From assembly GCF_900109555.1 (NCBI RefSeq), contig NZ_FNZV01000007.1:149194-213193 (forward strand): DNA of 64,000 nt, in the 5' to 3' direction. Positions 25,154 to 35,441 of the stretch are shown piece after piece. How positions within the stretch are numbered: the first letter of the stretch is position 1; each line of letters begins with the position of its first letter. Made by a program: the position numbers and the translations under genes. The notes under the pieces were generated by a model. It searched no databases, was not told the origin of the DNA, and saw only the letters and a program-made list of their open reading frames with translations. The stretch comes from Pacificibacter marinus. GTDB lineage: Bacteria; Pseudomonadota; Alphaproteobacteria; Rhodobacterales; Rhodobacteraceae.

Positions 25154-25407
25154 CCCATTGCTGCACAACCCAGCTTACATTGCGCAAAAAGTGGGGGACC
25201 AATTAGGCCCCCCTAGGTTCGCTGATCAGGCTCATGGTTGATTACTGCTCGTATTTTTTTGCCTGTGGCCTGATCTACGCCAAGAGCGAACGCATCCGCT
25301 CCGGAACATGAGGGACTGTCCCCTCTTTGGAAAACCACCGCTTAAATGGGTAAGTCTTCCGCACAGCACCACACTTTGAAAGCGGTGCTGTCGTTGTGCC
25401 TTTTACA
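25154..25407. other. Intergenic region with a stem-loop
   Basis: No gene seen. A hairpin CAGCACC/GGTGCTG (25363-25389 region) lies beyond the leftward gene at 25408 and may mark the 3' end of the nrdJ transcript, though no U run follows. A second G/C-rich inverted repeat lies near 25192-25213. Confidence 0.35.
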
Positions 25408-25671
25408 TCAATGCAACACACGACCTGCGCTGCTGTTGACTGAAAAAATTGCGGTACAGCCGTCTGTGCCGGCGGATTTGTAATCTTGTACCGAATAAGT
25501 GACAGACATCGCGGCCATCCCTAGGATTGACACGGATTGGCTGCCAGAAAAAGCATCGGCCAAGCTGGCCTCAGCATCTTGTGAAAAATCCGCTTCGATC
25601 GTGTTGCCGCGCATTTGCACACGGGCGGCAACACAACGGTGTCCTGCGATATCAAATACCATTTCCATCAC
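25408..25671 (-). CDS. Small hypothetical protein downstream of nrdJ
   Basis: An 87-residue protein (MMEMVFDIAGHRCVAARVQM) beginning 11 bases after the nrdJ stop, so almost certainly in the same transcript. Composition suggests a beta-rich fold with FSQDAEASLADAFSGSQSVS in the middle and two cysteines. No family is recognised. The start may be the second Met. A role tied to ribonucleotide reductase is suggested only by position. Confidence 0.6.
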   Translation of the reverse strand: MMEMVFDIAGHRCVAARVQMRGNTIEADFSQDAEASLADAFSGSQSVSILGMAAMSVTYSVQDYKSAGTDGCTAIFSVNSSAGRVLH

Positions 25672-25682
25672 TCACATTCCCC

Positions 25683-28600
25683 TTAGCTACAGCCCGACGT
25701 GCCGCCGCAAGTGTTACATTTCATACAGGTGCCGTTGCGCACGAGCGTGTAGTTGCCACATTCACCACATGGATCGCCCTCATAGCCCTGCATTTTAGCC
25801 TTTGAGCGCAGATCAAGCGATGTTGCCCCAGTCGTCACAGTGACAGAGGACACGGCGGTTTCTGACGTAACAGACCGCGCGATTTCAGGCGCCAAAGCTT
25901 GTAAAGCGGCCTGTGGATCAATTGAGCTGTCCAGCGAAAGTGCACCTGCCCCGCCCTGTAAAACAACGAGTTCTTGCGGCATGCGCTTGCGCAGGTACCC
26001 TGTGGATGAAATCTGTTTAAGAACTTCAATAGATTTCACTGACGCGTTCTCAGATGGGGTACGCACGTTGGATGCGCCCTCTTGTTCGCCACGTCCCAGA
26101 TCATCAAAAGCGTGGCCTGCAGGTTTAACATGCGCCAAATCGGTGCGGTCCAAGTAAGACACGGCCAACTCGCGGAAGATGTAGTCCAAGATTGATGTCG
26201 CGTTTTTGATGCTGTCGTTGCCTTGCACCATACCCGCAGGTTCGAATTTGGTGAATGTGAAAGCATCAACAAACTCTTCCAACGGCACGCCGTATTGCAG
26301 ACCAACAGAGACCGCGATGGCAAAATTGTTCATCATCGCACGGAACCCAGCGCCCTCTTTGTGCATATCAATAAAGATTTCACCGAGATTGCCGTCTTGG
26401 TATTCACCCGTGCGCAAGTAAACTTTGTGCCCGCCCACGATGGATTTTTGTGTATAGCCCTTGCGGCGTGAAGGCAGTTTTTCACGGCCCCGTGCCACTT
26501 CTTTGATAATCACTTTTTCGATGATCTTTTCGGCCAAAACAGCGGCTTTTTCATGGGTTGATCCGGATGCCAAAATCTCTTCGGCTTCGTCGTCGTCCTC
26601 GATCAGTGCTGCTGCCAAAGGTTGGGAAAGTTTTGATCCATCACGGTACAGTGCATTGGCTTTGATGCCCAAAGACCAAGACAGCTCATAAGCGGCCAGA
26701 CAGTCTTCAATCGTGCCGTCATTCGCCATGTTGATGGTCTTGGAAATCGCACCAGAGATAAACGATTGCGCTGCAGCCATCATAGTGATGTGGCTTTCAA
26801 CTGACAGATAACGCTTACCAATTTTACCGCAGGCGTTGGCACAATCAAAGATATTGTAGTGCTCTTCTTTAAGGTGCGGCGCGCCTTCAAGTGTCATCGT
26901 GCCGCAAACATGGTTGTTGGCCGCATCAATGTCAGCTTTGGAAAACCCGAGCGAACGCAGCAAATCAAACGAAGGATCATTGAGTTTTTCAGCTGGGATA
27001 CCAAGCGTGCCTGTGCAGAAATCTTCGCCCAAAGTCCATTGGTTGAACACGAAGCGAATGTCAAAAGCGGATGGCAAAGCGGCTTCGATCTTGTTGATCT
27101 GTTCTTTGCCAAACCCATGCCCAATCAAAGACGTGTGATTGATGCCTGGCGCGTTGCCGATAGACCCGTGGCCCACAGCGTAAGACACGATTTCTTCGAT
27201 CTGGCTCGATGCATAACCTTGTTTTGCCAAAGCAGCGGGCACAGAGCGGTTGATGATTTTGAAATAGCCGCCGCCTGCGAGTTTCTTGAATTTCACAAGC
27301 GCGAAATCTGGTTCGATGCCTGTGGTGTCACAGTCCATCACCAAACCGATGGTGCCCGTTGGCGCAATCACAGAAACCTGCGCGTTGCGGTAACCGTTCT
27401 TTTCGCCCAATTCGAGCGCCTCATCCCAAGCGGTCTTGGACAGCTCAATCAAAGACGCATCAGGGCAGCTGTTGTGATCCAATGGCACAGGCTTGATATC
27501 CAAGCCCTCATATCCAGTGGATTTGCCGTAAGCCGCAGTGCGGTGATTGCGAATGACGCGCAGCATGTGATCGCGGTTCTTGTCGAACTTGGCAAACGCG
27601 CCCAACTCGCCAGCAACCTCAGCGGATGTCGCATAAGAAACACCAGTCATGATCGCGGTCAAAGCACCTGTCAGCGCCCGCCCCTCATCGGAGTCGTACC
27701 CAAAGCCCATGTTCATCAACAAACCGCCGATGTTGGCATACCCAAGACCCAAAGTGCGGAAGTCATAGGACCGTTGTGCGATCTCTTTTGATGGGAATTG
27801 CGCCATCATCACAGAAATCTCAAGCGTCAGCGTCCACAACCGTGTGGCGTGCATGTAGCTTTCGGCGTCAAACTTGCCGTCTTTCAAAAACGTCAAAAGG
27901 TTCATAGATGCAAGGTTACAGGCCGTGTCATCCAAGAACATGTATTCAGAACAAGGGTTTGATCCACGGATCGCACCGTCTTCTGGGCACGTATGCCATG
28001 CATTAACTGTGTCGTGGAACTGGATACCCGGATCGGCACAAGCCCAAGCAGCATGGCCAACGTCTTGCCACAAATCACGGGCGCGCACGGTTTTGGCGAC
28101 AGATCCATCTGTGCGGCGGATCAATTCCCAATCGCTGTCATCTTTGACCGCTTTCAAGAACGCATCGGTGACGCGCACTGAGTTGTTTGAGTTTTGGCCT
28201 GACACAGAGGCGTAAGCTTCTGAATCCCAATCTGTATCATATGTTGGAAACTCGATTTTAGCGTAGCCCTGTTTTGCATAATCCAGAACACGTTTGACGT
28301 ATGTTTCTGGGATACAAACCTTTTTCGCGTCTTTGATAGCAGATTTCAGCGCTGAATTCTTGGCGGGAGTAAAGGCATCATCTTCAGCGCCGTCCCATGT
28401 ACCAATCGCATCAAAAATCGCGTTAAGCTGACGCTCGTGCATTTTGGAACCAGCTACGATTGAGGCAACCTTTTGCTCTTCGATCACCTTCCAATTGATG
28501 AATTCTTCCACATCGGGGTGGTCCATATCACAGATGACCATCTTGGCGGCGCGACGCGTAGTGCCGCCCGATTTGATCGCGCCAGCAGCACGGTCACCGA

Positions 28601-29378
28601 TTTTAAGGAACCCCATAAGACCAGAGGATTTACCACCACCAGACAGCGCCTCATCAGAGCCGCGCAAAGATGAAAAGTTGGTGCCAGTGCCGGAACCGTA
28701 TTTGAACAGGCGTGCTTCACGAACCCAAAGATCCATAATGCCGCCGTCGCCCACAAGATCATCAGCAACGGATTGAATGAAACAGGCGTGCGGTTGTGGG
28801 TGCTCATAAGCAGATGTGGACCGTGTCAAAACGCCAGTTTCATGGTCGACATAGTGGTGCCCTTGGCCCGGTCCATCAATGCCGTAAGCCCAGTGCAACC
28901 CAGTGTTGAACCACTGCGGTGAATTCGGTGCGGCCATTTGTGCGGCAAGCATATAGCGCATTTCATCGAAATAGGATTTGGCATCGCTTTCAGAGGTGAA
29001 ATAGCCCCCCTTCCAGCCCCAGTAACACCAAGCGCCAGCCAAGCGATCAAACACCTGCTTGGCAGAGGTTTCGCCGCCAAAGCGCTCGCTCGTGGGCAAT
29101 TTCGCAAGAGCCGCGTCGTCTGGGACAGATTTCCACAAGAACGACGGAACGCCCTTTTCTTTCACCCGTTTCAGGGCTGCAGGCACACCAGCTTTACGAA
29201 AGTATTTTTGCGCAATGACATCAGAGGCCACTTGGCTCCAGCTTGCCGGAATTTCGCAATCATCCAGTTTAAAAACAACAGTGCCATCTGGGTTACGGAT
29301 TTCTGAGGACGTCTTCTGAAACGCCATATCGGCGTAAGCGTCGGACCCAGCTTTGGTAAATTTGCGTTCGATCTTCAT
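25683..29378 (-). CDS. nrdJ: Vitamin B12-dependent (class II) ribonucleotide reductase
   Basis: A 1231-residue enzyme reducing ribonucleotides to deoxyribonucleotides through an adenosylcobalamin radical, independent of oxygen. Recognised parts are the N-terminal [20 protein letters not shown], the active-site barrel segments [49 protein letters not shown] and [20 protein letters not shown], and the C-terminal Cys-rich tail [20 protein letters not shown] that recycles electrons. The length is typical for the alphaproteobacterial form. It is co-transcribed with the small gene at 25408. No cobalamin riboswitch was seen upstream. Confidence 0.95.
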   Translation of the reverse strand: MKIERKFTKAGSDAYADMAFQKTSSEIRNPDGTVVFKLDDCEIPASWSQVASDVIAQKYFRKAGVPAALKRVKEKGVPSFLWKSVPDDAALAKLPTSERFGGETSAKQVFDRLAGAWCYWGWKGGYFTSESDAKSYFDEMRYMLAAQMAAPNSPQWFNTGLHWAYGIDGPGQGHHYVDHETGVLTRSTSAYEHPQPHACFIQSVADDLVGDGGIMDLWVREARLFKYGSGTGTNFSSLRGSDEALSGGGKSSGLMGFLKIGDRAAGAIKSGGTTRRAAKMVICDMDHPDVEEFINWKVIEEQKVASIVAGSKMHERQLNAIFDAIGTWDGAEDDAFTPAKNSALKSAIKDAKKVCIPETYVKRVLDYAKQGYAKIEFPTYDTDWDSEAYASVSGQNSNNSVRVTDAFLKAVKDDSDWELIRRTDGSVAKTVRARDLWQDVGHAAWACADPGIQFHDTVNAWHTCPEDGAIRGSNPCSEYMFLDDTACNLASMNLLTFLKDGKFDAESYMHATRLWTLTLEISVMMAQFPSKEIAQRSYDFRTLGLGYANIGGLLMNMGFGYDSDEGRALTGALTAIMTGVSYATSAEVAGELGAFAKFDKNRDHMLRVIRNHRTAAYGKSTGYEGLDIKPVPLDHNSCPDASLIELSKTAWDEALELGEKNGYRNAQVSVIAPTGTIGLVMDCDTTGIEPDFALVKFKKLAGGGYFKIINRSVPAALAKQGYASSQIEEIVSYAVGHGSIGNAPGINHTSLIGHGFGKEQINKIEAALPSAFDIRFVFNQWTLGEDFCTGTLGIPAEKLNDPSFDLLRSLGFSKADIDAANNHVCGTMTLEGAPHLKEEHYNIFDCANACGKIGKRYLSVESHITMMAAAQSFISGAISKTINMANDGTIEDCLAAYELSWSLGIKANALYRDGSKLSQPLAAALIEDDDEAEEILASGSTHEKAAVLAEKIIEKVIIKEVARGREKLPSRRKGYTQKSIVGGHKVYLRTGEYQDGNLGEIFIDMHKEGAGFRAMMNNFAIAVSVGLQYGVPLEEFVDAFTFTKFEPAGMVQGNDSIKNATSILDYIFRELAVSYLDRTDLAHVKPAGHAFDDLGRGEQEGASNVRTPSENASVKSIEVLKQISSTGYLRKRMPQELVVLQGGAGALSLDSSIDPQAALQALAPEIARSVTSETAVSSVTVTTGATSLDLRSKAKMQGYEGDPCGECGNYTLVRNGTCMKCNTCGGTSGCS

Positions 29379-29612
29379 GAAAAGTGCCCCATATTCGACG
29401 TATTATCTACGCCCAACCGCATGCATTGGCTTTTGGCCTGCGCGATCAGTCGTTTGACCCATTTTTTATTTCGACAAGCTATGACAGCTCGATATTCACG
29501 CCGACCATGATCTTCCACAGCGCCAAACGGTTCGGGCCGCATGTATAAAATGGCAAATCAAATCCACGCTGGAAAAGCGCCCCGCGCAGTTCCAGTCAAA
29601 GGTCTTGGCCCT

Positions 29613-29717
29613 TCATACATGTTCGAGCGGCGCGTCATTTAACTGTGATCTTTGCTCGTTCCCACTCAAAACAATGGCCAGGCATTTACACTTTGTGCAA
29701 ATCTTGCCGCTCGTCAT
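29613..29717 (-). CDS. Candidate 34-residue Cys-rich peptide
   Basis: A minus-strand frame from ATG 29717 to TGA 29615-29613 starts MTSGKICTKCKCLAIVLSGN, with a tight CxxCxC that could bind a metal. The ribosome binding site is weak and no family is known to me. It is offered only because the Cys pattern is striking within a kilobase that has no other gene. Confidence 0.2.
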   Translation of the reverse strand: MTSGKICTKCKCLAIVLSGNEQRSQLNDAPLEHV

Positions 29718-30301
29718 GTCGCAAAGATCAATTTGCTGCGCCTCTAGTCCCTTACCGCCCCCAAGCAACTAAATGTAGTATCTCGCTGGTCGACTAACAC
29801 AATGTGCAGCGGTATGCCCTGTCCGGTCAACGTCAAAATTAGCAGTTCGCTAACCTCTTTTTTATTGACGGATTTCACCCACAGGCCAGTACGATTCGTA
29901 AACGCGCGCGTTAATACAAATCTCTTTTAATTCTAGGGCTTTGCCACTTCAGATTAACCAATTGGGTGAAAGCTTGTGGATAAGTGTAAGGGATAAAAAA
30001 AGGATACTTGGGATGATTTTCGCTCTATGGAGCCCAAAGAATGGGCACACTAGATATAGTGTCATTTCATGACAAGAATGGGCGCCAAGCCTCTGAAATA
30101 TGTAAAATTAAGGGGAAATTTCCCAATTTATACGTGAAATTGAAATTAAAAACTCCCGTTAGAGGCGAGAGCCCCCATAGGCACGCAAACAGTACGATAT
30201 GGCGAATCGTTTGGCGTTTTTGCCGAAGCATCCAAATATAAGGAAACTGAGTCGGCGCAGATCACCTACCGCATTTAGCGGTACAGATATCCACAAATAC
30301 A

Positions 30302-30338
30302 ACAAACGCTCCTGCCCCATAGGGGAGAAGCGTTTTGT
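30302..30338 (-). terminator. Terminator downstream of tRNA-Pro
   Basis: AAACGCT (30304-30310) pairs with AGCGTTT (30329-30335), with an inner CCCC/GGGG helix. It lies about 20 bases beyond the tRNA 3' end on the minus strand. Confidence 0.6.
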
Positions 30339-30356
30339 TAGGTTATATTTAGTGAA

Positions 30357-30433
30357 TGGTCGGGACGGCAAGATTCGAACTTGCGGCCTACGGTACCCAA
30401 AACCGTCGCGCTACCAGGCTGCGCTACGCCCCG
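30357..30433 (-). tRNA. tRNA-Pro (anticodon TGG)
   Basis: Read on the minus strand, the 77-base sequence starts CGGGGCGTAGCGCAGCCTGG and has an anticodon loop TTTTGGGTA giving TGG. It has a standard T arm (GTTCGAATC) and a 7-bp acceptor stem (CGGGGCG with CGTCCCG, one G-T pair). The discriminator A and the encoded CCA (30357-30359) are present. Confidence 0.97.
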
Positions 30434-30474
30434 ACTGAGGGTTCTATAATGTCCCTATTCAGGGATGAAAACCC

Positions 30475-30990
30475 CTATTTCGCCCCACAAGGCGTAGAAA
30501 TGTAAAAATCATACGCTGGGTGCAAAAGCACGTCGCCAATTTTGATGTTTTTTCCCTTAGAAACACCGGAATTCAGCTCCAAAACAGAAAAAATAGCATC
30601 CCCACCAAAAAGTGGGGTTTCATCATAAGGAATCGCATTTTTATGAATAGAGACAATGACTCCTCGCTGATCTGTGAAGATCATATCGAGAGGAATCAGT
30701 GTATTTTTCATCCAAAAGCTCACGGGCCTAGGTTTCGGATACACAAAGAGCATCCCAGCGTCTTGCGGCATCGATTCTCGAAACATCAGCCCCTGCGCGC
30801 GCTCTGCGCTCGTATCCGCCAATTCGACATCAAAACGGTGCTGACCGCTTTGCGTCTCAATGATCACTTGATCCGCGCTACAGGTTGAGAACGCCGGCTG
30901 TACCGCGCCGCTGATGGCAACAGCGCCTAGGACCAAAGCACCGCACAGACGTCGCCCAGCAGTTAGTTTTGACGCCAAAGACCGCGACAC
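30475..30990 (-). CDS. DUF192 family exported protein
   Basis: A 171-residue protein. The DUF192 domain is clear: AERAQGLMFRESMPQDAGML, then FWMKNTLIPLDMIFTDQRGV (about 80-125) and a C-terminal INIGDVLLH-like stretch. Start is set at GTG 30990, giving a signal peptide (MSRSLASKLTAGRRLCGALV then LGAVAISGAVQPAFS); there is no ATG upstream within a sensible distance. The G-rich stretch before it could serve as ribosome binding site. DUF192 proteins are small, periplasmic, function unknown. Often found beside cold-shock proteins in this group, as here. Confidence 0.82.
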   Translation of the reverse strand: MSRSLASKLTAGRRLCGALVLGAVAISGAVQPAFSTCSADQVIIETQSGQHRFDVELADTSAERAQGLMFRESMPQDAGMLFVYPKPRPVSFWMKNTLIPLDMIFTDQRGVIVSIHKNAIPYDETPLFGGDAIFSVLELNSGVSKGKNIKIGDVLLHPAYDFYISTPCGAK

Positions 30991-31033
30991 AGGGGAACCC
31001 GCCCCCGCACCCCTATAGCGACCAGCCCCAATG

Positions 31034-31060
31034 AAAAGGGCCACACAATGTGCGGCCCTT
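31034..31060 (-). terminator. Terminator after the double cold-shock gene
   Basis: On the minus strand AAGGGCCGCAC pairs with GTGTGGCCCTT and is followed by TTC. It lies 15 bases past the stop and upstream of the DUF192 start. Confidence 0.7.
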
Positions 31061-31075
31061 GAAATCTTACCGCGT

Positions 31076-31672
31076 TCAAGCGTTGTTTGTTTGCAATATC
31101 GTGGCATCATCCACCTCAGGTTCGACTTCAATCTGATTATCTGCAGTGCGCGCAGCCACATCCCAAGCAATCACTTGTGCGGCCATACGCCCTCTGCGCC
31201 CATCAATCACGCGCAAGGCAACGGCCTCGCCCGGCATAAGGTCTGCCAGCCCAGATCGCCTTAACACTTCGACATGCACAAAAATATCTTCACCGCTGCC
31301 AAACACATTGGCGAACCCGAATCCTTTGCCTTTATCGAACCATTTGACCCGTGCGGGTTCAAGCGGCGTATTCAGATCTGCATCTTCTAAATGTTCAAGA
31401 TCCTCTAAAGGTGGTCCGACTGATATTGCCGGAGGTTCTATCGACAAAACTTCGACAGCCTGAATCCCGCGATCTGTTTCTTGAATTGTTAAGCTAATGC
31501 CTGCTGCATCGGCCACAGTACTTTGACCAAAGACCCGCAGGACATTGGCGTGCAAAAGAATATCAGGCCCCCCCTCATCAGAAACGACGAATCCAAACCC
31601 TCGCGCCGGATCGAACCATTTTATCTGTCCGGTCACAGTTCTTACTAAATTTTTTTCGTCCATATTTCCCAT
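31076..31672 (-). CDS. Double cold-shock domain protein
   Basis: A 198-residue protein with two cold-shock domains joined by an acidic linker. Domain 1 (about 12-75) has the RNP-like motif GQIKWFDPARGFGFVVSDEG and DILLHANVLR. Domain 2 (about 106-165) has ARVKWFDKGKGFGFANVFGS and EDIFVHVEVLRRSG. Such two-domain proteins bind single-stranded nucleic acid and are widespread in alphaproteobacteria. ATG 31672 or 31663 could be the start. A terminator follows. Confidence 0.9.
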   Translation of the reverse strand: MGNMDEKNLVRTVTGQIKWFDPARGFGFVVSDEGGPDILLHANVLRVFGQSTVADAAGISLTIQETDRGIQAVEVLSIEPPAISVGPPLEDLEHLEDADLNTPLEPARVKWFDKGKGFGFANVFGSGEDIFVHVEVLRRSGLADLMPGEAVALRVIDGRRGRMAAQVIAWDVAARTADNQIEVEPEVDDATILQTNNA

Positions 31673-31817
31673 CTCTTTTGAGGGCGCAAAATACGCACAT
31701 CAATCAATTGGGGCACGAGCCCCTCATCCCGAGGAGCAAAGTGCGTCAAACTTCGCTCAGGATCAAGGGATGCACACATGTCTTTTCAAGAATATTAAAA
31801 GTTTACCCTACGTAAAG

Positions 31818-32426
31818 CTAGGGATTTAAGCGTACAACCGTCCAAATGTCCAACTCAGTCGATCGCGTCCACCTGAATCGATCATGCAAACGGAACTCTC
31901 CAGCGGCCCAGAATTCAATTTCGGTTGGCACAATTCGATATCCGCCCCAAAAAGGCGGGCGCTTAGGGCTTGTGCCATGTTTGACGCCTTCTTTTGCGAC
32001 ACTTTCCATCAAGGCCATTTTGGATGTCAGCGGCTGAGATTGCTTGGACGCCCAAGCCCCAATGCGACTGCCCAAAGCACGCGAAGCATAATACGCATCC
32101 GATGCCTCAGCTGTTTCACGCACGACCTTGCCACGCACTCGCACCTGCCGTTGTAAACTTTTCCAATGCATCACAAAGGCTGCTTTGCCTGCAGATTCAA
32201 TTTCTACAGCTTTGGCGCTTTCATAATTGGTGAAAAACACAAAGGCATCGTCTTCGATTGCTTTAAGCAACACCATGCGCGCATTGGGCATGCCATCAGG
32301 ATCAACAGTCGACAAAGCGATGGCATTTGGGTCGTTCACCTCTGAGGCCTCAGCCTCGGTCAACCAATTGCGCGCGATTTCAAAGGGATTATCGCCTTTG
32401 AAAATACCACTACGTTTGACACTCAT
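31818..32426 (-). CDS. pdxH: Pyridoxamine 5'-phosphate oxidase
   Basis: A 202-residue flavoenzyme oxidising PNP/PMP to pyridoxal phosphate. Motifs: [20 protein letters not shown] then [20 protein letters not shown] (about 33-72), [13 protein letters not shown] and the C-terminal LHDRFRWTR...VVRLNP active-site end. The ATG at 32426 (MSVKRSGIF) has AAAGGAGTG upstream; the longer reading is out of family range. Divergent from fabI, sharing a 226-base promoter region with a near-palindrome TATATATGGCCGTATATA (32527-32544). Confidence 0.93.
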   Translation of the reverse strand: MSVKRSGIFKGDNPFEIARNWLTEAEASEVNDPNAIALSTVDPDGMPNARMVLLKAIEDDAFVFFTNYESAKAVEIESAGKAAFVMHWKSLQRQVRVRGKVVRETAEASDAYYASRALGSRIGAWASKQSQPLTSKMALMESVAKEGVKHGTSPKRPPFWGGYRIVPTEIEFWAAGEFRLHDRFRWTRSTELDIWTVVRLNP

Positions 32427-32652
32427 GCGCTGCACTCCTTTATGTTGTGTGTTTGGAATACCGCGTGGGTTTACATCCAACAAGGGCCAGTCGCACGGGC
32501 GTACAACACGGCGGATCGTCCCATTATATATATGGCCGTATATAAAGACGCGTATAAAGATGAACCCGCGGGCAAGCACCCGAGACTTGATAGACCTTCG
32601 CAAACCGCATAAAGCCTATACACAACGTAGTTTATCGGTGGGAGAACCGACC

Positions 32653-33456
32653 ATGACAAAACTTATGGACGGCAAGCGCGGCCTTATTATGGGCCTTGCC
32701 AATGACAAATCAATCGCTTGGGGCATTGCCAAAGCTCTGGCGGAACATGGCGCTGAGCTTTGTTTTTCCTACCAAGGGGAGCAGCTGAAAAAGCGTGTGG
32801 ACCCGTTGGCTGAAAAACTAGGCTCTGACTTTGTGGTGCCTTGCGATGTGTCTGATGGTGCCTCTGTAGATGCACTTTTTTCACAAATAGAAGAGCGTTG
32901 GGGCAAGATCGACTTTATCGTGCATGCCATCGGGTTCTCTGACAAAGGCGAATTGCGTGGGCGGTATGTCGACACCACGCGCGACAACTTTAACATGACC
33001 ATGGACATTTCCGTCTACTCGTTCACCGCTGTGGCGCAACGCGCTGCCAAGTTGATGACAGAGGGCGGGTCTATGTTGACCATGACATACTATGGTGCCG
33101 AGCGCGTTATGCCGCATTATAATGTCATGGGTGTTGCAAAAGCCGCTTTGGAAGCGTCCGTGCGTTATTTGGCTGAAGATTTGGGCAAAGACGGCATTCG
33201 CGTCAACTCGATTTCTGCAGGTCCAATCAAAACGCTCGCGGCCTCTGGCATTGGCGATTTCCGCTACATTATGAAATGGAACGAATACAACTCACCACTG
33301 CGTCGCAATGTGACCATTGATGACGTGGGCGGCTCTGCTTTGTATCTTTTGTCTGATCTCAGCGCAGGCGTTACAGGCGAAACACACCACGTTGATGCAG
33401 GCTACCACGTTGTTGGCATGAAAGCCGTCGACGCGCCGGACATCACCAAAGGCTAA
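32653..33456 (+). CDS. fabI: Enoyl-[acyl-carrier-protein] reductase (NADH)
   Basis: A 267-residue short-chain dehydrogenase catalysing the last step of each fatty-acid elongation cycle. The FabI-type NAD motif GLIMGLANDKSIAWGIAKAL (10-29) and catalytic Tyr-x6-Lys (YNVMGVAK, about 157-164) are present, with the SISAGPIKTLAASGI loop. Start at ATG 32653 with GGAGAA upstream. A terminator follows at 33500. Confidence 0.95.
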   Translation: MTKLMDGKRGLIMGLANDKSIAWGIAKALAEHGAELCFSYQGEQLKKRVDPLAEKLGSDFVVPCDVSDGASVDALFSQIEERWGKIDFIVHAIGFSDKGELRGRYVDTTRDNFNMTMDISVYSFTAVAQRAAKLMTEGGSMLTMTYYGAERVMPHYNVMGVAKAALEASVRYLAEDLGKDGIRVNSISAGPIKTLAASGIGDFRYIMKWNEYNSPLRRNVTIDDVGGSALYLLSDLSAGVTGETHHVDAGYHVVGMKAVDAPDITKG

Positions 33457-33499
33457 TCTTTGCGGCATCATCCGAACGCGATCTGTTTATAACAGTGAT

Positions 33500-33524
33500 A
33501 AACGGGGGCTGCGGCCTCCGTTTT
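33500..33524 (+). terminator. Terminator after fabI
   Basis: AAACGGGGGC pairs with GCCTCCGTTTT (one G-T pair) across a TGCG loop, ending in TTTT. Confidence 0.75.
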
Positions 33525-33591
33525 GCGCTAGATCGACTAGATATTCTCGACCTCAGCACAGGCACAGTGCTTAAAACATAAAGGGCACCCC

Positions 33592-34206
33592 ATGTCTGCG
33601 ACTGTCTTTTTATCCATTCTTGCACTGCATTTCGTGGCCGCGATGTCGCCTGGCCCTTCATTTGTCGTGTCGGTACGCACTGCCGCATCAGAGGGATTTC
33701 GCCCCGCTGCGGGTCTTGCTGTGGCCTTTGGGCTTGGGGCGTTGATCTGGGCGATGGCCGCACTGTTTGGCCTTGCGATTGTGTTTGAAGTGATGCCCAA
33801 AGCCTATCTTGGGTTCAAAATTGCAGGCGGGCTGTTTTTGATCTGGATCGGATATAAAACCATCCGCCATGCCCCCGACCCTATGCCCCAAGCAAGCGCG
33901 CTTGATACACCGCGTTCCATGATCAGCGCCCTGCGCCTTGGATTGATGACGCAGTTGGCCAACCCAAAGCCCGCCATTTTCTTTGGCGCCGTGTTTGCAG
34001 GGCTTATTCCACCAGATACCCCCATGACCCTACGTGCGCTTTTGCTATTTTTCGTCTTTTTTAACGAATCTATGTGGTATTTGTTTGTAGCTGCAGTTTT
34101 TTCACGCAAAAAGGCGCGTGACATGTATACCCGCGCCAAACTCTGGACCGATCGCGCCCTTGGTGGCATGATTGTCCTTTTTGGATTGAAGATTGCCGCA
34201 GGTTAG
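33592..34206 (+). CDS. LysE/RhtB family amino acid exporter
   Basis: A 204-residue inner-membrane protein with about six hydrophobic segments. The family start MSATVFLSILALHFVAAMSP followed by GPSFVVSVRTAASEGFR is typical of RhtB-type translocators, as are FKIAGGLFLIWIGYKTIR and LMTQLANPKPAIFFGAVFAG. It probably exports an amino acid or homoserine lactone-like compound; substrate unknown. It lies 24 bases before gpt, so the two may be co-transcribed. Confidence 0.88.
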   Translation: MSATVFLSILALHFVAAMSPGPSFVVSVRTAASEGFRPAAGLAVAFGLGALIWAMAALFGLAIVFEVMPKAYLGFKIAGGLFLIWIGYKTIRHAPDPMPQASALDTPRSMISALRLGLMTQLANPKPAIFFGAVFAGLIPPDTPMTLRALLLFFVFFNESMWYLFVAAVFSRKKARDMYTRAKLWTDRALGGMIVLFGLKIAAG

Positions 34207-34230
34207 CGGCATCAAACGAAAGATTGACAT

Positions 34231-34734
34231 ATGACAGACCGCCTGCCCCATGAAAAAGGATTTCACATCTCTTGGGATCAAATTCACCGCGATAGCCGCG
34301 CTTTGGCATGGCGTCTGGACGGGAAAGGCCCTGACGGCGGGGCATGGCGCGCCGTTGTGGCGATCACGCGCGGCGGCATGGCCCCTGCGATGATCATCGC
34401 CCGCGAATTGGACATTCGCACTGTGGATACGATTTCGGTCAAATCCTATGATCACCAAGATCAAACCACTGCTTCGATTTTGAAATCTCCCGACGCCGAG
34501 ATGATGGGTGATGGCACCGGAATTTTGGTGATCGATGATCTGGTCGACAGTGGAAAAACGCTTGAATTGGTACGTGATCTCTATCCAAACGCGCATTTCG
34601 CAACGGTTTACGCCAAACCCCAAGGACGCCCACAAGTGGACACCTTTATCACCGAAGTGTCACAAGACACGTGGATCTTTTTCCCATGGGACATGGCGTT
34701 GCAATATGTGCAGCCATACCGCGGCAAAGATTGA
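34231..34734 (+). CDS. gpt: Xanthine phosphoribosyltransferase
   Basis: A 167-residue purine salvage enzyme converting xanthine or guanine plus PRPP to the nucleotide. The start [20 protein letters not shown] and the PRPP-binding loop [20 protein letters not shown] (about 97-116) match bacterial Gpt, as does [14 protein letters not shown] near the C-terminus. A terminator follows at 34791. Confidence 0.92.
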   Translation: MTDRLPHEKGFHISWDQIHRDSRALAWRLDGKGPDGGAWRAVVAITRGGMAPAMIIARELDIRTVDTISVKSYDHQDQTTASILKSPDAEMMGDGTGILVIDDLVDSGKTLELVRDLYPNAHFATVYAKPQGRPQVDTFITEVSQDTWIFFPWDMALQYVQPYRGKD

Positions 34735-34790
34735 TTGCACATAGACCTAGTCGAAAGACCGCCTTTTATTGCGCACCTCATTCGATCTTA

Positions 34791-34816
34791 AAACGCTCCA
34801 CTGGGGCGTTTTTTTA
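34791..34816 (+). terminator. Terminator after gpt
   Basis: AACGCTCC pairs with GGGGCGTT (one wobble), followed by TTTTTTT. Confidence 0.75.
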
Positions 34817-34857
34817 TGACCTACAGCCATTCAGATACGCCGCGCCAACACGTCCAG

Positions 34858-35136
34858 TTAGGCAGCGTTCAAACCTTCGGTACCGGATGTAAATGTTTCT
34901 TTGACCCGTTGCAGCGCAACAAGCGCGGTCTGACTGCTGGAAATCGGATCAAACGAACTGGCGACATGTTCCACGGCCGAGCACGCCGTTCGGATCATAA
35001 AAGCACTCTGCTTTAACACCAAATCGTAAGAAGCATCTCGCACCTCTTCCAATATACATTCCATCGCCTCGACATCACGCATCTGCGCAAGACCCAAGGC
35101 ATGTTCCAATTTCAAGACCAGCTGAACGACCAGCAT
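34858..35136 (-). CDS. Small hypothetical protein
   Basis: A 92-residue helical protein starting MLVVQLVLKLEHALGLAQMR. ATG 35136 is preferred because GAGGTG precedes it; a chain of earlier ATGs (up to 35166) is possible. The sequence is amphipathic helix throughout (EAMECILEEVRDASYDLVLK; SAFMIRTACSAVEHVASSFD). No family recognised. Its upstream region contains a hairpin at 35292-35314. Confidence 0.5.
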   Translation of the reverse strand: MLVVQLVLKLEHALGLAQMRDVEAMECILEEVRDASYDLVLKQSAFMIRTACSAVEHVASSFDPISSSQTALVALQRVKETFTSGTEGLNAA

Positions 35137-35441
35137 TTTGCACCTCATACAAACCATATTATTCATTGTTTGAAGGCGATACACATAATCTGCCTCCACA
35201 TTTAAAGTCTGTCGTATGAGGATATACAGGGAGTAAAAAAAACCACATCTCACGCAAACGGGATGACGCAAAATGTCAGGTGAGCAAAAATGCGACACAA
35301 CTTTAAGTTGTCGCCACGAAAAGCAGCACAGCGCAAACGATATCTGTGCCTTTTTCATTTTTGCCCCTCATAGATTGAACTGAACAACCGCTGCCCCTAA
35401 ATGAAAAGTAACCCACAAACGCGCCGCTCAAGGAACCTTCA

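Larger units (their letters stand above)
29379..30356. other. Gene-poor kilobase between nrdJ and tRNA-Pro
   Basis: No convincing protein gene. A 34-codon candidate with CxxCxC lies at 29613-29717. A perfect DnaA-box sequence TGTGGATAA occurs at 29975-29983 and a near match (ATATCCACA) at 30288-30296, with AT-rich DNA between, but there is no box cluster. The right end carries the tRNA terminator. The nrdJ promoter must lie in the left part, toward 29380-29480. Confidence 0.45.

Noticed and set aside
29379..29700. Cobalamin riboswitch upstream of nrdJ
   Set aside because: No B12-box-like sequence or supporting helices found in the leader region on the minus strand.
30041..30241. 66-codon plus-strand frame before tRNA-Pro
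   Set aside because: No ribosome binding site, low-complexity Lys-rich start and no family likeness.
29975..30296. Possible replication origin (DnaA-box-like sequences in AT-rich DNA)
   Set aside because: Only one perfect and one imperfect box, no dnaA, parAB or rep gene nearby, no iterons.
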